From Siphonodentalium dalli (taxonomy: Eukaryota > Mollusca > Scaphopoda > Gadilida > Siphonodentaliidae), in assembly GCA_032622095.1 (NCBI GenBank), contig CP136066.1, positions 93,209,319-93,273,318 on the forward strand: a DNA stretch of 64,000 bases. Direction: 5' to 3'. Shown here one piece after another: positions 30,875 to 43,072 of the stretch. The notes beneath the pieces were generated by a model. That model was given only the letters and a program-made list of their open reading frames with translations. It searched no databases and had not been told where the DNA came from. The position numbers and the translations under genes were made by a program. The number at the start of each line of letters is the position of its first letter. The first letter of the stretch is position 1.

Positions 30875-31010
30875 AATTCAGCGCTAGTAATGGTCGTTGA
30901 TCACCAGTTTGTAATGGGTGTAATGACCGTAAGAAATACTTGACCATAAAATAACACGAAATAATGTCACAAACATATTCTTACGTAGGATTTGTGATTT
31001 TATTTTTCAG

Positions 31011-31120
31011 ATGAAATGCCTGAGAACAAGTCAAGTCAAGAAGTTTGGATCGAAGTCAGGCCTCAATGCCCATATGGCCACAGGAAAGAGGATTTAAGAT
31101 TTCTGGCTGTTTTATATTGA
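31011..31120 (+). CDS. Candidate terminal exon of the small divergent gene
   Basis: A strong acceptor (GTGATTTTATTTTTCAG|ATGAAATG) precedes 35 codons in the phase set by 29801. They contain EVWIEVRPQCPYGHRKEDL and end FLAVLY and TGA. AATAAA overlaps the stop, and T/G-rich text follows. The alternative phase 0 reading contains KKFGSKSGLNAHMATGKR, which resembles part of a C2H2 finger but lacks the cysteines at the right spacing. I prefer the first frame because of the phase match. The 3' UTR would be very short. Confidence 0.35.
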
Positions 31121-31125
31121 ATAAA
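31120..31125 (+). promoter_or_regulatory. Poly(A) signal AATAAA
   Basis: The signal overlaps the last base of the TGA stop. Cleavage near 31140 would precede TTGTTTTATTGTTTTGTT. Confidence 0.4.
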
Positions 31126-31270
31126 AAGAGAATCTTATAACATTGTTTTATTGTTTTGTTAATTGGTCGCACCATCATACATTCGTCTACAAGGCCCATC
31201 TTATTGTGTGGTAACATTTTGGATTCGTTGCATCAAGCCTTTCCCCAGCGGACTCCAAGAGACCCTTTAA

Positions 31271-31659
31271 CCCTTTACCCAACAAAACGGCCAAAACCGG
31301 CCAAATAAAGCTTCAACAGCCTAAAATATCTTCGGTCTGTCTCAATAGAACCATACAAATATGGATATCATTGGAACCGGCTCCTTGACCACATTGTGAT
31401 GGTTACAGTTATGCCCTGTGCCAATGCATTCTCTTATATATGCGAGTCGACCATAGGTCGCCTCGCATATATAAGAGAATGCATTGGCCTAAAAAAAATC
31501 TTTTTTTAACACTTTTTACCATTTTTTCTTACATTCTTTAACAATTTTATAATTTTTAATGTGTTAAGCCAATGCATTCTCTTATATATGCGAGGCGACC
31601 TATGGTCGACTCGCATATATAAGAGAATGCATTGGCACAGGGCCGTTCTGTTGGGTAAA
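31271..31659. mobile_element. TTAA MITE family 2, right end truncated
   Basis: It follows TTAA at 31267-31270 and carries CCCTTTACCCAACAAAACGG, the sub-terminal ATCTTCGGTCTGTCTC block and both ATGCATTCTC hairpins. The right end stops at TTCTGTTGGGTAAA without AGGGTTAA. The lost end shows it can no longer move. Confidence 0.85.
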
Positions 31660-32878
31660 TTCCGATCAGTAGATACGGTCCCTTCCTTTTGCCTCCCAGA
31701 TGGTCTTCTTCTTTCTTTGGTATCGAATGTGTGATTTCTGAAAGTAAAATTGGGTGGTTTTGTTTGATTAAAAATATTGAATGGGAATAATATGGCTTTA
31801 GTCTCGTAAAACGATCAGTGTGAACGAGAGATCTGCACACAATCGGAATAACGCAAAATGTAAACACGGGGCTAAAACCATGTAGTGCCAATGAGGGGAA
31901 TAGAACAGAATGCCTGCACCCCTTCTGTACATTTTTAAAGTTTGTTTTACACGAAGTGCATATACTGGGTACTATAGCTGCAGGAAGTAATCCGTGTTGT
32001 TGGAGGCATATCCTGCAATAATCATGACCCGACCCCGCTTCTTCTGAATATATGGCTTCCTCGACCAAAATTATAGACAGTGTCGCTCTTGGTGCATACA
32101 TAAAAGGGATTAACTTGGGGAAAAGGTTGCTAAAATGTGAAAATAAAGAGTAACTCAAAAACTAATTATGCGAATATGCAGCTTAGAGGTAAATTGAAAA
32201 CGGGCTAATAATTAAGATATTATTGTTACACGGGCATATGTATCTATCAGAGAAATGTTTACTGGTTTGTTGAGTTATAATTATGATAGTGCATGCATGG
32301 TGTAGGTATCATGCATTTAGTGAAACCCGAATGGTATGATACTTGCATCACTGCCATATAGGCCTACCTCAATAAAGCAAATAATCCTCAAATTTAGAAA
32401 CGTGTAGATGCTTATACATGCAGTGTATTGTGGACATACGGATCTGACATCAAATCAACCCAGTGACACTTTAAAACAGCCCCTATTAATTTGGCTATCT
32501 CGAGAATGCCGTTTCGACGAGGTGTGATTGACCATAGTCCAAAAATTATTACATTAAAAGACAGAATCACGGCCTGTCGGTGCCAATGCAGCGAAATGTT
32601 TGGACTGCTGCCATTTTGTTCTATATATACCACTTCGAATGTCCTCGTTCAAATCTTCACACATATATATGAATAAACTAATGATTTAATATATACTATA
32701 AAAGCAACCCACTTCGTAACATTCGTAAATTTGATGGTTCAATTGATAACAGAACAGACCACACGGTTAATATAAAACAGTAAATAACTGTTGAGTGGTA
32801 AATTGTTTGTTCGCATTTGTACAACGTATTTTCAATAAGATTAGAAGTGATATACACTTCCATTCATTCCAGACGTTG
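31660..32878. other. No gene recognised
   Basis: A minus-strand open frame runs about 170 codons above the MITE. Part of it reads DYCRICLQQHG...ICTSCKTNF, a CxxC pair. The frame continues straight into the MITE, shows no splice sites or known domain, and is not convincing as a gene. Confidence 0.4.
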
Positions 32879-32879
32879 A

Positions 32880-33250
32880 AAGTATATATTGCAAACAATT
32901 TATTAAAGATGCATTTCTTTAAACACTCATAAATTATTATTTCTTTGGCTTCTGGGGTAAAACAGATTTGATTCGAGTCGAGGAACCCACCCATCAAAGC
33001 TCAGAGTGATCAGTGAACGATTTTTGAAGTTTTGTTATTTCTCGAGATGTGGAATTATATCAAACAAGTGGTAATACAGCCAAATTTCGTGAATACTCAA
33101 GTGATAATACGGCCATATTTCGTTGAACAAGATGTTGATCAATTACACGTTTTGGGAAATTTGATACCATAATTGACAACGGTTAGTACTATTTTGTTGC
33201 AATTAATCGATTCTGATAACTAAAGCGAATTTTGAAGAAATGTTGTTATT
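32880..33250. repeat. Inverted partner of 25155-25600
   Basis: In inverted order it carries TTTGATTCGAGTCGAGGAAC, CATCAAAGCTCAGAG, CACGTTTTGGGAAA and TTTGTTGCAATTAATCGATT. It lacks about 90 bp present in the first copy and has one internal duplication around AATACGGCC. Confidence 0.75.
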
Positions 33251-33479
33251 GTTGTATGAACTTGTATCTTGATGATATGGGGACCCCTGATCGGATTGAG
33301 TACCTTTCAATGTGTTAAACAAGTGTGCGTTTTGACACACGAGGTATCAGCTCGTTTGAAAACTATTGTATAGCATATGATCGTAGCTACCAAAATACTA
33401 TGTAATATTTCATATCCTATTTGATTTACTTTTTCCTCGTTTCGCTTTGTGTTTTCTGGCGCCTCTGCCATTATTTCGT

Positions 33480-34250
33480 GTTATTAATTGGTCCAACATT
33501 TCACGTATACGGCCATTACACTCATTGCAAAATGGTGATCAACGACCATTATTGGCACCAGTAGCACAACTATATGTAATTTAACACATGCTTTACATCT
33601 GGGGTACACAGTTTAATTTATTACCACAATTGTTATTGTTATATCTTGGTGATATGGGGACCCCTGATCGGATTCAGTACCTTTCAATGCATTAAACAAG
33701 CGTGCGTACCATAGTTTTGCTGAACACCTTTTGTAAATTTCGCTGTAAGCCGGTTGACGCATTTGGTGTCATCTATTTATTCAATAGATTCTGAACAAGT
33801 TCGTGGTAACTCATCACTTAATTGTGGTGCGTGTACGCTCATCACTAATGAAAAAGCTACGATTCAAAATACATGTTTTTAAAGCAAGGTTCAATATACA
33901 TGTTGTTAAAGCAGGGTTCAATATATTGCCTACTACATATACTTTATATACACTATATATTTTTGGTCCAAGCAGAGAAAAAAATCATGAAAATAGAGAA
34001 TGTTCGTGGAATACACCAGTAAACACCTCGTGGAAAATCCTCCGACTGACAACTTTTGGACAGAATGTTAGAGCAAACAAATGTGAGTTTGGACATGGGG
34101 TATCAGCTTGTTTGTGTAGCATATGCTCGTAGCTGCCAAAATACTATGTAATATGTCAGTATATTACCTTTTTCTTCGTTTCTCGTTATGTTTTCTGTCG
34201 CCTCGGCCATTTTGAATGCCTGGTACTCATCAACTCGAAACCACGTACTT
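33480..34250 (-). repeat. Segmental duplication, copy B (inverted)
   Basis: Read on the minus strand from 34250, it follows copy A from GTTTCGAGTTGATGAGTACC through the first-exon-like ATGGCCGAGGCGACAGAA (34212 downwards) and the ATGTAAAGCATGTG block. An inserted stretch with GATCAGGGGTCCCCATAT (about 33640-33730) also occurs at 33280-33300. A second exon-like text, ATGGCAGAGGCGCCAGAAAA at about 33473 on the minus strand, adjoins it, so this copy has two versions of the exon. Confidence 0.75.
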
Positions 34251-34754
34251 TTGGGTAACTAATGAAGAATTCGAAAATATTCAGAATTTATATTATTGTT
34301 TCACCAAGCCGATCGCTGTGTCAAAGTATCCATGCGCTTCCATTTTGTGTATTTTCACCATGATAACTGTAATGCGATTATATATAGTGCGAATCACCCA
34401 CTTGGTTTCACAACTAGTCGCATTTCTCTTATTCTGATCTATTTTTAGTCATCATGTCTCTTTATCGACATCATTAAACAGACAGTTGACAGATGGAACG
34501 GAAACAATTAATTGTCATTTTTAGCTCAACTTGACGAAGTAAAGTTTGAGCTATTTCCATGGGTTGGCTCCGTATGTCGTTCGTATGTGCGTGTGGCCGT
34601 ATGTGCGTGTGGCCGTTTTTTTTCTGAAATTCGTTAAAAAAAAAGGCCGCCAGGAGCCATCTTCGATTTCAAATTTGAATCCATCGGCACACCCTGCACC
34701 CCGCATTTATAGGATGACTGTTTTGAAATTTTACTGGCATGTTTCGGATCACCT

Positions 34755-36175
34755 CAGACAGGCTCTAGATCGGTTACGTAGCGATTCTCCGAAGACCCAT
34801 AACTCCGAAGCCCGATGACCGAAGGTCAGATTCTCCGAAGGTCCGATTCTCCGACGCCCAGATTCTCCGAAAGCCTATAACTCCGAAGTCCCGATTCTCC
34901 GAAATCCCATAACTCCGAAGACCCATAACTCCGAAAGCCCATAACTCCGAAGGCCTATAACTCCGAACGCCCATAACTCCGAAGGTCTATAACTCCGAAG
35001 GGCCGATTCTCCGAAGGTCCGATTCTCCGAAGATCATGTTTTATCGCTTATTAAATAGTGTACAGTCCAGTGGCGGAGTCAATGGGGCCCTAGGGAAGAC
35101 CGCCCCCCCCCCCAAAAAAAACATGTAAAATGTCATGTAAACGTCCGGAAATCCCTCCTAGGCATTCAAATATTCACAGTGTTCCTGCCCAGGGGAGCCC
35201 CCGGACCAACGATTGGGGGCGACCCCTCCCATGCATGCGCTCCCCAAATCAGGCCTTCGTGATATGCTTTCGGCATATATGCATGATATATCCCCCACAT
35301 TTGGCCCACATATGCTAATTAATGTGCACCCCTAAATGGGAAAACTATGTATTATAATAAGGTGATATCTACACCATCAGTAGTGTGCGACAAGCCTTAA
35401 TTTTCCACAGAATGCTTAAATTTATGTAAGAAATACAATTATTTTGCCACAATGTGTGAATGTACGTCTTAATACAATTAATATGATTAAACTGTGCACA
35501 TCCGACTGCATTGGGGTGATTTGATGCAATCAAGTTCATTTTATATATGAAAAAGGACAAGTTTTTCCCCGTTCACCCCTGTACATTTTACTCTGGCATC
35601 TCATGGGCCAACGTAACGTTATAGTATCGTATCCGGAGTATAGTCAGTGGCGGGCCAGGATTCCCATTTAGGTGGGGGCAGTAGGAAAAGTTTGAATATT
35701 TTGATGCCCCATGAACGATTTCCGGGCGTTTACATGACATTGGACATGTTTTGGTAGGGGCCCATATTGTCTGAAATAGCAAGTAGAGGTTTAGTGGGGG
35801 CAGTAGGAATTTTGAGACCCCTTGGCTTCGCCACTGGACTGTACACTATTTAGTAAAAGATAATACCCCGATAAAACAAAATCTTCGGAGAATCGGACCT
35901 TCGGAGAATCGGACCTTCGGAGAATCGGACCTTCGGAGTTATAGGTCTTCGGAGAATCGGCCCTTCGGAGTTATAGGTCTTCGGAGTTATAGGTCTTCGG
36001 AGAATCGGCCCTTCGGAGTTATGGTCTTTCGGAGATCGGATCTTCGGAGTTATGGGCCGTCGGAGAATCGGGTCTTCGGAGTTGTGGGCCGTCGGAGAAT
36101 CGGGTCTTCGGAGTTGTGGGCCTTCGTAGTAATAGGTCTTCGGAGAATCGGTCTGACACCTCTAGATCGGAGCTA
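34755..36175. mobile_element. Fold-back with inverted CTCCGAAG tandem arrays
   Basis: The left arm is a tandem array of about 17-bp units (GATTCTCCGAAGGTCC, ATAACTCCGAAGGCC) at 34787-35032. The right arm is the complementary array (CTTCGGAGAATCGG, CTTCGGAGTTATAGG) at 35879-36150. Inside the arrays TAGTGTACAGTCCAGTGGCG and TGTCATGTAAACGTCCGG pair with inverted copies at 35700-35850. The units alternate two 3' variants, GATTCTC and ATAACTC. Confidence 0.8.
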
Positions 36176-36224
36176 TCGAATTTGAACTATTTGCGATGAA
36201 ATACACAGCCATCATGGATTTTAC

Positions 36225-36660
36225 TCCCTGCATGACTAAATCATTTGACAAACCCTACAGACCTCATCCGATCATCACCAAACTTCATATGGATATTCGG
36301 GGTGAACCATCATTTTTTTTTTTTTTTTTTTTTTAAATCTGACCGCCAGCAGCCATCTTGGATTTCAAATTTGAATCATGGCCCACCCTGCAGCCCGCAT
36401 TTATTGGAGAATTGTGTTGAAGGTCGCCGGCAGCCATCTTGGATTTACTCTTTGCATGACTAAATCATTTGGCACACCCTACAGACCACGTCGCTCAACC
36501 GATCATCACCAAACTTAATATAAATCTTCGGGGTGACCTCTGGGTGGGAGCTATCATATATAGATTTGGATTTGAGCTATCAATTTGTTGTTTTTTTTCA
36601 TTGGAAAACATGGTCGCCAGCAGCCATCTTAGATTTTACTTTAAAAATATCTCTTCATGT
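36225..36660. repeat. Tandem copies of a GCCATCTTGGATTT repeat
   Basis: CAGCAGCCATCTTGGATTT, TGCATGACTAAATCATTTG and CGATCATCACCAAACTT occur two or three times in order, with T-runs between. Fragments of the same repeat lie at 34650-34740, 50690-50760 and 51410-51520. It is an old interspersed family of unknown class. Confidence 0.65.
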
Positions 36661-37280
36661 TGACATCTAGTATTTCTTAGACATGTCAACGTTCCATTGA
36701 CTGTAACACATGAAATAGCCCCCCAGGCCCCCTCCAAGTTGAGCTGCAGTGTCGTGTAACACTTCCATTGGAACTTATTGTCACAAATTGCGAAAGCTCA
36801 ATGTGTGTGTGATCTTTATACACCATTTTTGCGATTCTCGGCTGGATAGCCCGATTTGGGGGGGGGGGGGGGGGATATTATTATTTGAAGAGAATTTTAT
36901 TGAAATCGATTGGACATGGAGGTCGACATTAAAAAAAATTATTCTCAGGCTGGTTTCGCTTTATTATATTTGTCTGGCTCTCAGCCAGTGGCTGTTAGTT
37001 TTGAAGAATAAATGTCAATTATTATCCATCCCTTAACTAACACTATTTCTGATTATACTATTAAAATATGTTTAAATAAAAGGCCACTCGGTCACAGTGT
37101 CCCCCGAACCGGTGGCTTCATTTGGAGCGAAGGCTTTGTAGAAGTATACTTTATGGATAAGACACTTGTGCATTGTCTCATTACTGACATGCATACAAAT
37201 AACCAAATCTTTAAAAAACTCTTAAAGTCATAATATAAACTCAAATTGGCACAAAATGAAGAAAATTACAAGAAAAATTG

Positions 37281-37841
37281 AATTTTCTAAGTCGAAAAGC
37301 CCATAACTCTGAGGAAAATCATCGGATCAAACTCAAATTCGAACTTGACCTGTATCTTGATATGACTGATCCACATGAAAACGGCATTTGCAATTAAAGG
37401 ATCCAAACTTGAGATATCATCCGGAAACCGAAAAAGTGAGAAATTTTCTAAGTAAAACAAGTCGAAAAAGGGCCACAACCCTCGCAAAAATGGGCTGAGC
37501 ATACCCATATTCGAACTTGACCTGTACATAGGGCTGATAAAACTCACATACCAAATTTGGTTCAGATGTGATCACACAAACTGAAGTTATCATCCGGAAG
37601 AAACCAGAAAATTACAAGATTCTAAGTAAAAAGGGCCATAACTCTCGCAAAAATGGGCGGAGCAAACCCATATTCGAACTTTATCTGTATTTTGGTCTGA
37701 TAAACTCACCTATGAAATTTGCTTTTGATCTAATAACCGAAACTAAAGTTATCACCCAGAAACCATTTCCGGACGCACGCACGGACGCACGGACGGACAC
37801 CGGCTATTTTAATAGTCCCCCGAATTTTTTTTTCGGGGGAC
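37281..37841. repeat. Three units of about 170 bp ending in GGACG array and hairpin
   Basis: Units share AATTTTCTAAGTCGAAAA, GGGCCATAACTCTCGCAAAA, CATATTCGAACTTGACCTGT and AAGTTATCATCCGGAA. They are followed by CGGACGCACGCACGGACG and the hairpin GTCCCCCGAATTTTTTTTTC paired with GGGGGAC. This layout, with units, a GGACG tail and a hairpin, matches repeats I know as common in mollusc-like genomes. Confidence 0.85.
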
Positions 37842-37859
37842 AACAACACTATTTATGAT

Positions 37860-38185
37860 TGGGCAAAAGCCTCCACGTGATAGTCCGGGAAAAAGTCATA
37901 CTGGACTCCTCAATGCCATATTGGACTCCCAAGTGTGCAATATGACTTTTTTATCGGGACTCTGTGACGTGTAGTTATATATACGAATTAACTATTGTGA
38001 TGCGCGCGCAACACTTGTGGATTTAGCAGACTTTTCATTTCCGCATTGAGGTTTTTTTTTCATTTCCGTGTGTACTGTTCCAAATCATGCTCTCTGATGA
38101 TCAAATACAGGCTTTTAGAGAGAATTAGGTGCGACAAATACCATAAGTAACCACTAAAGTTTTATTCCCAAAATAATCCGGTCGC
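37860..38185. other. Non-coding, one hairpin
   Basis: AAAAAGTCATA near 37890 pairs with TATGACTTTTTT near 37945. Nothing else is recognised. Confidence 0.4.
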
Positions 38186-38186
38186 C

Positions 38187-41100
38187 AAGAAAAACTCATA
38201 CTGTACACAACATTGTATAATGACATTGGTCAATGGTCACGAATGCGTGTTTTCGCGTATAAAGTTTTTTTCTCTGCGGATTTTGTAAATTCAGGTATCC
38301 GACATCAAGATTTTATCGGCTGGCCATCTGTCAGCCTTGAGCAATTTTTTTTATAGCGACCTAAAAAGTATACCCCCCCCCCCCCCAAATTTTTTCCCAG
38401 ACGTAAAACCACAGTTACTTGGAATTTGTTGCAAATTCACATGACTAATCTAGTAAAATGTATACACATGTATATATTTTCATGAAGCTAAGACATAATG
38501 ACACTATTTTGGGCCAAAATTGAAACTCACCATCCAAGATGGCCACTAAAATGGCCGCCGGAAGTTGAAAATATGACATTTTTTCACAAATATCTTCTAG
38601 ATCAGTGCATGCTCTTTCGAACTGGTTGAGTAATATGACTTTATTTTGTATTTTGTATTTTAACTGATCATTGGATCAATTAAATATGCAATTATTGGGG
38701 TCCTATCCGCTTGTGATCCCTCAAAAGTTCGATTTTACAGAACGCGGTATAAAATTTCACAAAAAATCACAACTGGGATTCTAGTCATATTTCAGCAAGA
38801 AATGAACAGAATGTTGCAATTAAGTGAGGCATACCATTACCTATGAATATTCCAACTCACTGGAACCAAAATTCTTACTTTGGCTCAAAATGGCCGCCAA
38901 AATATGGAAAATGGTAAATATTGCCCTAGGGTGTCCTGCAATCGCTTACAAGTTGTGGTTGATGTGCAAAATTGGCTATTATGCCTTCTATACATTGAAT
39001 ACTAACATGTCTGCTGTACCGTGGTTAACTGTTACTGTTGTCACCACTGACATCACCAAAAATATTGGACTTTTCTCTCAAAAACTTGACATAAAAAAAT
39101 ATCGGCAAAAATTTGGACCATTTTTTCTAGTAAAATGTAACTATCTTTGGATTGAAAGGTGTTTATTGTATTGGTCTATCTTAAATGTGTCACACTACGG
39201 TGTTTATAGACCAAATTGATGAAGATGGCTTCCAAAATGGTAACCAAATTGGTAATAAGTTTTTTTTTTACATATATCATTATAGCATTATATATATAAC
39301 ATTATTCTCTGCGTTATCCGAAAAGGTAGCAAATTGTGACTCACTTGGTTATTATACGTCTTAGTTAATTAACTGACAACTAAATGTTCTATTATGGTTG
39401 TCCCAGTTCCGTATGGAGCATGACCAATTCATTTTAAAGTATGGAATTTTGCGGAGAACCTCTTTTGTGATTCTGACCATATTATTGAAAGGAAATGGGC
39501 AGAACTTTGAGACGGAACTGAGATGAACTATAATATGTGGCTCTTCTGGTCCATTATGATAAACCAATATCAACTGGATACAGGATGGATGCCAAGATGG
39601 TAGCCAGGGAGTTACTCTATGAGCATAGGTGGGGTGAATGAGTATACATGGAGTTATTGTATGCCATGAATGATGTGAATATGTATACAATGAGTGACTA
39701 TATGGTTATGAGTGTGTTGTCCATAGAGAGATGTATATGTATACAGGGAGAGGTCATGGTCAGGTGTATATATCTCGTGGATGTATTATCATTGGTGGGT
39801 GTGTAGGGATTAGCTGTATGCTCATGGATGGCGTGTATGATTATATAGTGCGTTGCTGAATTGTCATGTGTGAGGTGTATATGCAAGTATGGATGGTATG
39901 AGTGGTCGTGTGTGCGGGTTTTTGTATATATGGACGGACTGAATGGCCAGTGGTGAGGTGTATATGTATACCTGGTGTGACTCTTTGGTAGTGACTGTAT
40001 GGTCAATGGTGAGATGAGTAGGTATACAAGGAGTGACTGTATGATCATAAATGTAATGAATATCTATACAGCGAGTGACTAAATGGTCATGTGTCAGGTG
40101 TGTGAGTATACCTGGTGTTCCTGCTTGGCGACTCGTGGCGGTATGGTCATGTGTACCTTATGCGGGTATACACACGTGTTGCTATGTGGTCATGGGCGAG
40201 GTGTATGTGTATATAGCGAGTGGCTATATGGCCATGGATGATGTGCATATGCACACATGGAGTGACTATACTGACATGGCTGGGGTGTATTAGTATATCT
40301 TGAGTGGCTATTCGGCTACGGTGTGACAAATATGGATACAGTGAGTGACATGGCCAATGGTAATGTGAATATGTATACCATACACATTACCCGTAACCAT
40401 AAAATCACTCACTATTTATCCACACACCCCATCCATGATCATACAGAAAACACATGTACATCCCACCCATGACCTTACAGTCACTCCATATATACGTAAT
40501 CAATACATAGATGACCATGTAGCTATACCCATACACCACATCAATGTCCACACAGGCACACCGGGTGCACCCGTACAGGATACACACAACCATACACCAT
40601 ACAGTCACTCCATGCATACCGATTCACCCCACACCTGACCATGACCTCTCCCTGTATACCTATACATCTCACTATGGGCAACACACTCATAACCATATAG
40701 TCACTCATTGTATGCACATTCACATCATTCATGACATACACTAACTCCATGTATACCTATTCACCTCACCTATGATCATAGAGTAACTCCCTGGCTACCA
40801 TATTGGCATCCATCCTGTATCCAGTTGATATTGGTTTATCATAATGGACAAGAAGAGCCACATATTTTGGTTCATCTCAGTTCCGTCTCAAAGTTCTGCC
40901 CATTTCCTTTCAATAATATGGTCAGAATCACAAAAGAGGTTCTCCGCAAAATTCCACACCTTAAAATGAATTGGTCATGCCCCATACAGAACTGGGACAA
41001 CCATAATAGAACATTTAGTTGTCAGTTAATTAACTAACAAGTATAATAACCAAGTGAGTCACAATTTGCTACCTTTTCGGATAACGCAGAGAATAATGTT

Positions 41101-42136
41101 ATATTATAATGTTATAATGATATATGTAAAACAAATAACTTATTACCAATTTGGTTGCCATTTTGGAAGCCATCTTGAGCAATTTGGTCTATAAACACCG
41201 TAGTGTGACACATTTAAGATAGACCAATACAATAAACACCTTTCAATCCAAAGATATTTACATTTTACTTGAAAAAATGGTCCAAACCTGAAAAGTTAAT
41301 TTTTGCCGATATTTATGTCAAGTTTTTAAGAGAAAAGTCCAATATTTTTGGTGATTTCAGTGGTGACAACAGTAACAATTAACCATGGTACAGCAGACAT
41401 GTTAGTATTCAATGTATAGAAGGCATAATAGCCAATTCTGTACATCAACCACAACTTGTAAGCGATTGCAGGACACCATAGGGCAATATTTACCATTTTC
41501 CATATTTTGGCGGCCATTTTGGCAGCCATTTTGAGCCAAAGTAAGTTGGAATATTCATAGGTAATGGTATGCCTCACTTAATTGCAACTTCTGTTCATTT
41601 TTGTTGAAATATGACTAGAATCCCAGTTGTGATTTTTTGTGAAAGTTTATACCGCGTTCTGTAAAATCGAATTTTTGAGGGATAACAAGCGGATAGGACC
41701 CCAATAATTGCATATTTAATTGCTCCACTGATCAGTTAATATACAAAATACAAAATAAAGTCATATTACTCAACCAGTTCGAAACAGCATGAACTGATCT
41801 AGAAGATATTTGTCCCAAAATAGTGTCATTATGTCTTAGCTTCATGAAAATATATACATTTGTATACATTTTACTAGATTAGTCATGTGAATTTGCAACA
41901 AATTCCAAGTAACTGTGGTTTTACGTCTGGGAAAAAATTGGGGGGGGGGTATACTTTTTAGGGCGCTATAAAAAAAATTGCTCAAGGCTGAGAGATGGCC
42001 AGTCGATAAAATCTTGATGTCGGATACCTGAATTTACAAAATCCGCAGAGAAAAAAACTTTATACGCCAAAACACGCATCCGTGACCATTGACCAATGTC
42101 ATTATACAATGCTGTGTACAGTATGAGTTTTTCTTG
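38187..42136. mobile_element. Giant palindrome, about 3.95 kb, with minisatellite core
   Basis: The left end (AAGAAAAACTCATACTGTAC, ACAACATTGTATAATGACAT) and right end (ATGTCATTATACAATGCTGT, GTACAGTATGAGTTTTTCTT) are complementary. Matching text continues inward for over 1.5 kb on each side: ATCCGACATCAAGATTTTAT, ATGGCCGCCAAAATATGG, GTGTCACACTACGGTGTTTA and TAGTTAATTAACTGACAACT all return inverted. The centre is the minisatellite at 39600-40790. Each arm has a mirrored frame of 80-130 codons starting MRHTITYEYSN. It has diverged and shows no known domain, so I do not call it a gene. No target duplication is certain. Confidence 0.88.
39600..40790. repeat. Minisatellite that reverses orientation near 40378
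   Basis: Units of about 45 bp with TGTATATGTATACA, GGAGTGACTATATGGTCATG and 'GATG' run on the plus strand to about 40375. They then run on the minus strand (TGTATACCTATTCACC, ATAGTCACTC) to about 40790. The left block is almost twice as long as the right, which shows independent gain or loss of units in the two arms. Confidence 0.85.
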
Positions 42137-42340
42137 TACTCGTCCACCACAACCTGGACTCTTCCAAGAACAACACACACTGTACACAACATTGTATAAT
42201 AACTTTATATTGTGAAGAGATGCATGTCAGTTGTAACTATTAACATACTTACGCTACTATTTTTGCATTATGTAACTGTAACATGTAACTGAACCTGTCT
42301 AATATATATAATTATGACGATGTCGCAGAGGGGGGGGGGG

Positions 42341-42515
<175 letters not shown>

Positions 42516-43072
42516 ATGAAAAATATTGTGTGTGTGATCACATTCGGCAATTCCACTGCTCAATCGTTGAACACATACCTCCCAGCACGAGATTATGCAA
42601 AATTGCATGTGTAGCATGATATTTTGATAGGACAGTCTCTAATTCCGAAAGGCGGTGCATGCATGCGGGGAGATAATAATGTTAGCTGCCATAGTGGCTT
42701 TTGAGATAACTAATGATAACAGTACAACTTAATTATGGTGTATATATTCGCATGAACTTCCAGTCTTCCACGAAAGAGCAGGCAACAGGCGCCTCTGTCA
42801 CTTGGAAATTATTTTTGTCTTCTTAACTTATATTCTATAAATTTAGAGAAAACATGTGGCTATATTATTCAGAACATAATAATAGTTTTTAATGTAGATA
42901 TTTCTTTTACATGGAATATTTGCAACAACAGATGTTTCTCTTGTCTCTTTTGTATTACCCCTTTCGAGGAATTTTCGTTAATACCTACATAAAGCATGGT
43001 CGTCCATTGTATGAAAGATGTTTATTTGCATTTCTTTTTTCTTATCGAAGATATTTACATAAATATTTTTAT

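Larger units (their letters stand above)
29726..30965 (+). repeat. Segmental duplication, copy A
   Basis: The segment from TTTCGAGTTGATGAGTACCA onward recurs inverted at 33480-34250 (copy B) and directly at 59426-62947 (copy C, split). Copies share ATTTTGGCAGCTACGAGC, TCGTCAGTCGGAGGATTTTC, GCGAAATTTACAAAAGGAGA and ATGTAAAGCATGTG. Copy A carries an inverted-repeat insertion at 30501-30874 that copy B lacks. Confidence 0.85.

Noticed and set aside
31556-32158. 200-codon minus-strand frame with CRIC and CTSC pairs
   Set aside because: It runs straight into the TTAA MITE, has no splice sites, and the cysteine spacing fits no zinc-binding family I know.
38824-39219. 131-codon frame beginning MRHTITYEYSN, mirrored at 41326-41577
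   Set aside because: It lies in the arms of the giant palindrome; the two copies differ by indels and stops, and it contains the ATGGCCGCCAAAATGG repeat text. No domain recognised.
39361-40750. Several His/Thr-rich frames
   Set aside because: Translations of the 45-bp minisatellite.
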